Shown here: piece after piece, positions 4,021-5,640 of the stretch
How the letters are laid out: every line of letters begins with the position of its first letter
Position numbering within the stretch: position 1 is the first letter of the stretch
Assembly (NCBI GenBank): GCA_029560815.1
Contig: JAKQKF010000251.1
Span: forward strand, 1-5,640
DNA length: 5,640 bases
Direction of reading: 5' to 3'
Source: a bacterium
Lineage (GTDB): Bacteria; KSB1; UBA2214
Translations under genes and position numbers: made by a program
Notes under the pieces: model-generated
Seen by the model: the letters and a program-made list of their open reading frames with translations, nothing else
Told to the model about the DNA's origin: nothing
The model's database searches: none

Positions 4021-5640
4021 TTGCCCGGCAGGAAGAGACAAGTCCTGGAAGAGGACGGGAAAAAAGTCACGCGCGCACCCGGTGCGGAGGAGGAGGCGAG
4101 CAGCGAAGAGTCCTCTGACTCGCGCGAGATCGCCGAGTTGAAGCGGGTGCAGGAGCAGCTCCAGCGCAGGGCGGACGAACTGGAGGTGATCAACAGCATC
4201 GCCGCCATGACCAACGCCTCGCTCGATCTGGGTACCATTCTCGATAACGCTGTTAAAAGCCTCATCCGGCTGACCCAGGCGGATCACGGAGTGCTCTATC
4301 TGCTGGATGAATCGCGGCCGGGGAGAATGCGGCCGATCCGCTACCGCGGCATGACCAAGCGCGAAGCCTACGCGCTGGCGCCGCTGGATACCCCCACTTC
4401 ACAGTCGTGGGCGGCGATGCGTCAGCAGCGGGTTATCCATATTCCCGATATCCATGCCATCGAGGCCTATCCCCCCCTCTATAAAGCCGGCATCCAAAGC
4501 TTCGTCACCATACCCATATTCAGCAATGAACGGCCGCTGGGCTCGATGAACCTGGGGATGCGCAGTATTAAAGTCCTGCAGGTCTTTTCAACCGAGGCGC
4601 TGACCAGCATAGGCAACCAGATCGGCGTTGCCCTCGAACACGCGCGGCTCCTGAACAGCATGGAGTCGGAGATCGAGGAGCGGCGCAAGGCCGAGGCGGA
4701 GCTGCGCGAGAGCGAGAGCCGCTACCGGCAGATCATCTTCACCTCACCCGAGGCGATCGCGTTGACGGATGTGCACGGGAAATATCTGATCGCCAATGAC
4801 GGTTACGCCCGGCTTTTCGGCTACGAGTCGAGTGAAAAGTTTCTGCAGGCTGGACTATATGGCAAGGATCTGCTGAGCCCCGAATTTCTGGCGCGGCTGC
4901 AAAAATTGTACTGGTCCCTGCCGGTTGGGGAGACGCTGAGCGGCGAGCGCGGGCTGATGCGCCGGCGGGACGGCAGCGAGTTCCTGGTAGAGATCAGCAC
5001 CTCCATTCTCCGGGATGCCCGGGACGTTCCCACCGGAATGATCGGTATTGTCCGGGATGTCACTGAACTGCATCGCACCGAGGAGGCTCTGCGCCGGAGC
5101 GAGGAGCGCTACCGGACTCTGGCAGAGGCGGCCCATGACCAGATTTTCATCCTCGACCGGGAGGACCGGATAGTATACATCAACCAGTATGCCGCACAGG
5201 TCATCGGCAAAAAGGCGGACAAAGCCATCGGCAGGCCGGGGAATGAATACTTCGGCGGTCAAATCGGCGACCGGCAGAAGAACATTATCCAGGGGATCTT
5301 CAAGAGCGGTAACCCCCGCTATTCTGAGAACCTGGTGGAGTTTTCCGGCCGCTCGCGTTGGCTCGGGACCTGGCTGGCACCGATTTTTGACCAGGAGGGC
5401 ACGGTCATCCAGGTCCTCGGCGTTGCGCGCGATATCACCGACTACAAGGAGACCGCCAGCCGCCTCGCCGAATCCGAACAGCGCTCACGCGACATCATCG
5501 AGCGTTCCGTCGACGGTTATTTTTTTATTGACACTGAGGGTGTTTTCCGGAACTGCAATCTCGCATTTGCCAAAATCCTCCGTTTCAAGCCCGAGGAACT
5601 CGTCGGTCTGAGGGTTGACAGCCATGCAGAAGCGGAGATC
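4021..5640 (+). CDS. Multi-domain GAF-PAS-PAS-PAS signalling sensor, 3' end outside window
   Basis: An uninterrupted frame runs to the right edge (540 codons). From the TTG at 4021: a charged N-terminus (1-50); a GAF domain (about 52-212, with SFVTIPIFSNERPLGSMNLG at 160-179); a helical linker rich in E, R and K (about 213-231); PAS 1 (about 232-349, closing with GIVRDVTE); PAS 2 (about 361-475, closing with GVARDITDYKE); and the start of PAS 3 (from about 484). Such proteins sense small ligands, redox state or light and usually end in a histidine kinase or a c-di-GMP domain; that part is not visible. No membrane helix or signal peptide appears, so it should be cytoplasmic. The start is uncertain. 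TTG has AGGAAGG 9 nt upstream, and third-position GC is high from there on but low in the codons before it. The first in-frame ATG, at 4207, falls inside the GAF domain and would remove its first helix. Confidence 0.88.
   Translation, partial: MPGRKRQVLEEDGKKVTRAPGAEEEASSEESSDSREIAELKRVQEQLQRRADELEVINSIAAMTNASLDLGTILDNAVKSLIRLTQADHGVLYLLDESRPGRMRPIRYRGMTKREAYALAPLDTPTSQSWAAMRQQRVIHIPDIHAIEAYPPLYKAGIQSFVTIPIFSNERPLGSMNLGMRSIKVLQVFSTEALTSIGNQIGVALEHARLLNSMESEIEERRKAEAELRESESRYRQIIFTSPEAIALTDVHGKYLIANDGYARLFGYESSEKFLQAGLYGKDLLSPEFLARLQKLYWSLPVGETLSGERGLMRRRDGSEFLVEISTSILRDARDVPTGMIGIVRDVTELHRTEEALRRSEERYRTLAEAAHDQIFILDREDRIVYINQYAAQVIGKKADKAIGRPGNEYFGGQIGDRQKNIIQGIFKSGNPRYSENLVEFSGRSRWLGTWLAPIFDQEGTVIQVLGVARDITDYKETASRLAESEQRSRDIIERSVDGYFFIDTEGVFRNCNLAFAKILRFKPEELVGLRVDSHAEAEI

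Noticed and set aside
3963..4118. 51-codon open frame starting ATG ATG before the sensor
   Set aside because: There is no ribosome binding site upstream, third-position GC is low compared with the sensor frame where they overlap, and no family is recognised. It is kept only as part of the start-codon question.
1..5640. CRISPR array, tRNA, rRNA, prophage or insertion sequence
   Set aside because: I saw no regular spaced repeats, no tRNA cloverleaf with a CCA end, no rRNA-like sequence and no transposase or phage genes.

Overview
This is a GC-rich bacterial window with four protein-coding genes, two of them cut by the window edges. The secreted protease ends in a C-terminal domain of the type-A (Por/T9SS) sorting kind, with the hallmark QNYPNPFNP motif. 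That points to the Bacteroidota/FCB superphylum. High GC content together with this style of C-terminal domain fits lineages such as KSB1, Calditrichota or Ignavibacteria better than classical low-GC Bacteroidetes. The lineage is an inference; there is no rRNA or marker gene here to fix it.

Layout. Bases 1-135 (minus strand) hold the first 45 residues of a membrane protein resembling the YitT/DUF161 family. Bases 136-269 are a divergent promoter region with a GC hairpin followed by four T's and, further on, a perfect TATAAT box. Bases 270-1238 (plus) encode a 322-residue NADPH:quinone oxidoreductase of the zinc-free MDR (zeta-crystallin) type. Bases 1239-1493 are non-coding and unusually rich in potential secondary structure: a pyrimidine tract, then stem-loops that nearly abut one another from 1290 to 1482, including a 20-bp imperfect hairpin, ending at the ribosome binding site of the next gene. 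Bases 1494-3929 (plus) encode an 811-residue secreted M6-family (immune inhibitor A-like) zinc metalloprotease with a signal peptide, propeptide-like region, catalytic domain, two fibronectin-III-like domains and the sorting domain. Bases 3930-4020 are a short intergenic region with a TATGAT box and a duplicated ATTCAGGAA element. From about 4021 to the right edge (plus) runs a large soluble sensor protein with GAF and three PAS domains, whose output domain lies outside the window.

The genes do not form an obvious pathway. The quinone reductase is a cytosolic redox enzyme, the protease is exported, and the sensor is a signalling protein. The gaps of 255 and 91 bp, each with its own candidate signals, suggest separately controlled transcription units, although no convincing intrinsic terminator separates them. 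The most interesting part is the structured 1290-1482 region just upstream of the protease, a candidate for an undescribed regulatory leader RNA or DNA element. Everything stated about it comes from pairing by eye, without energy calculation or comparative support.
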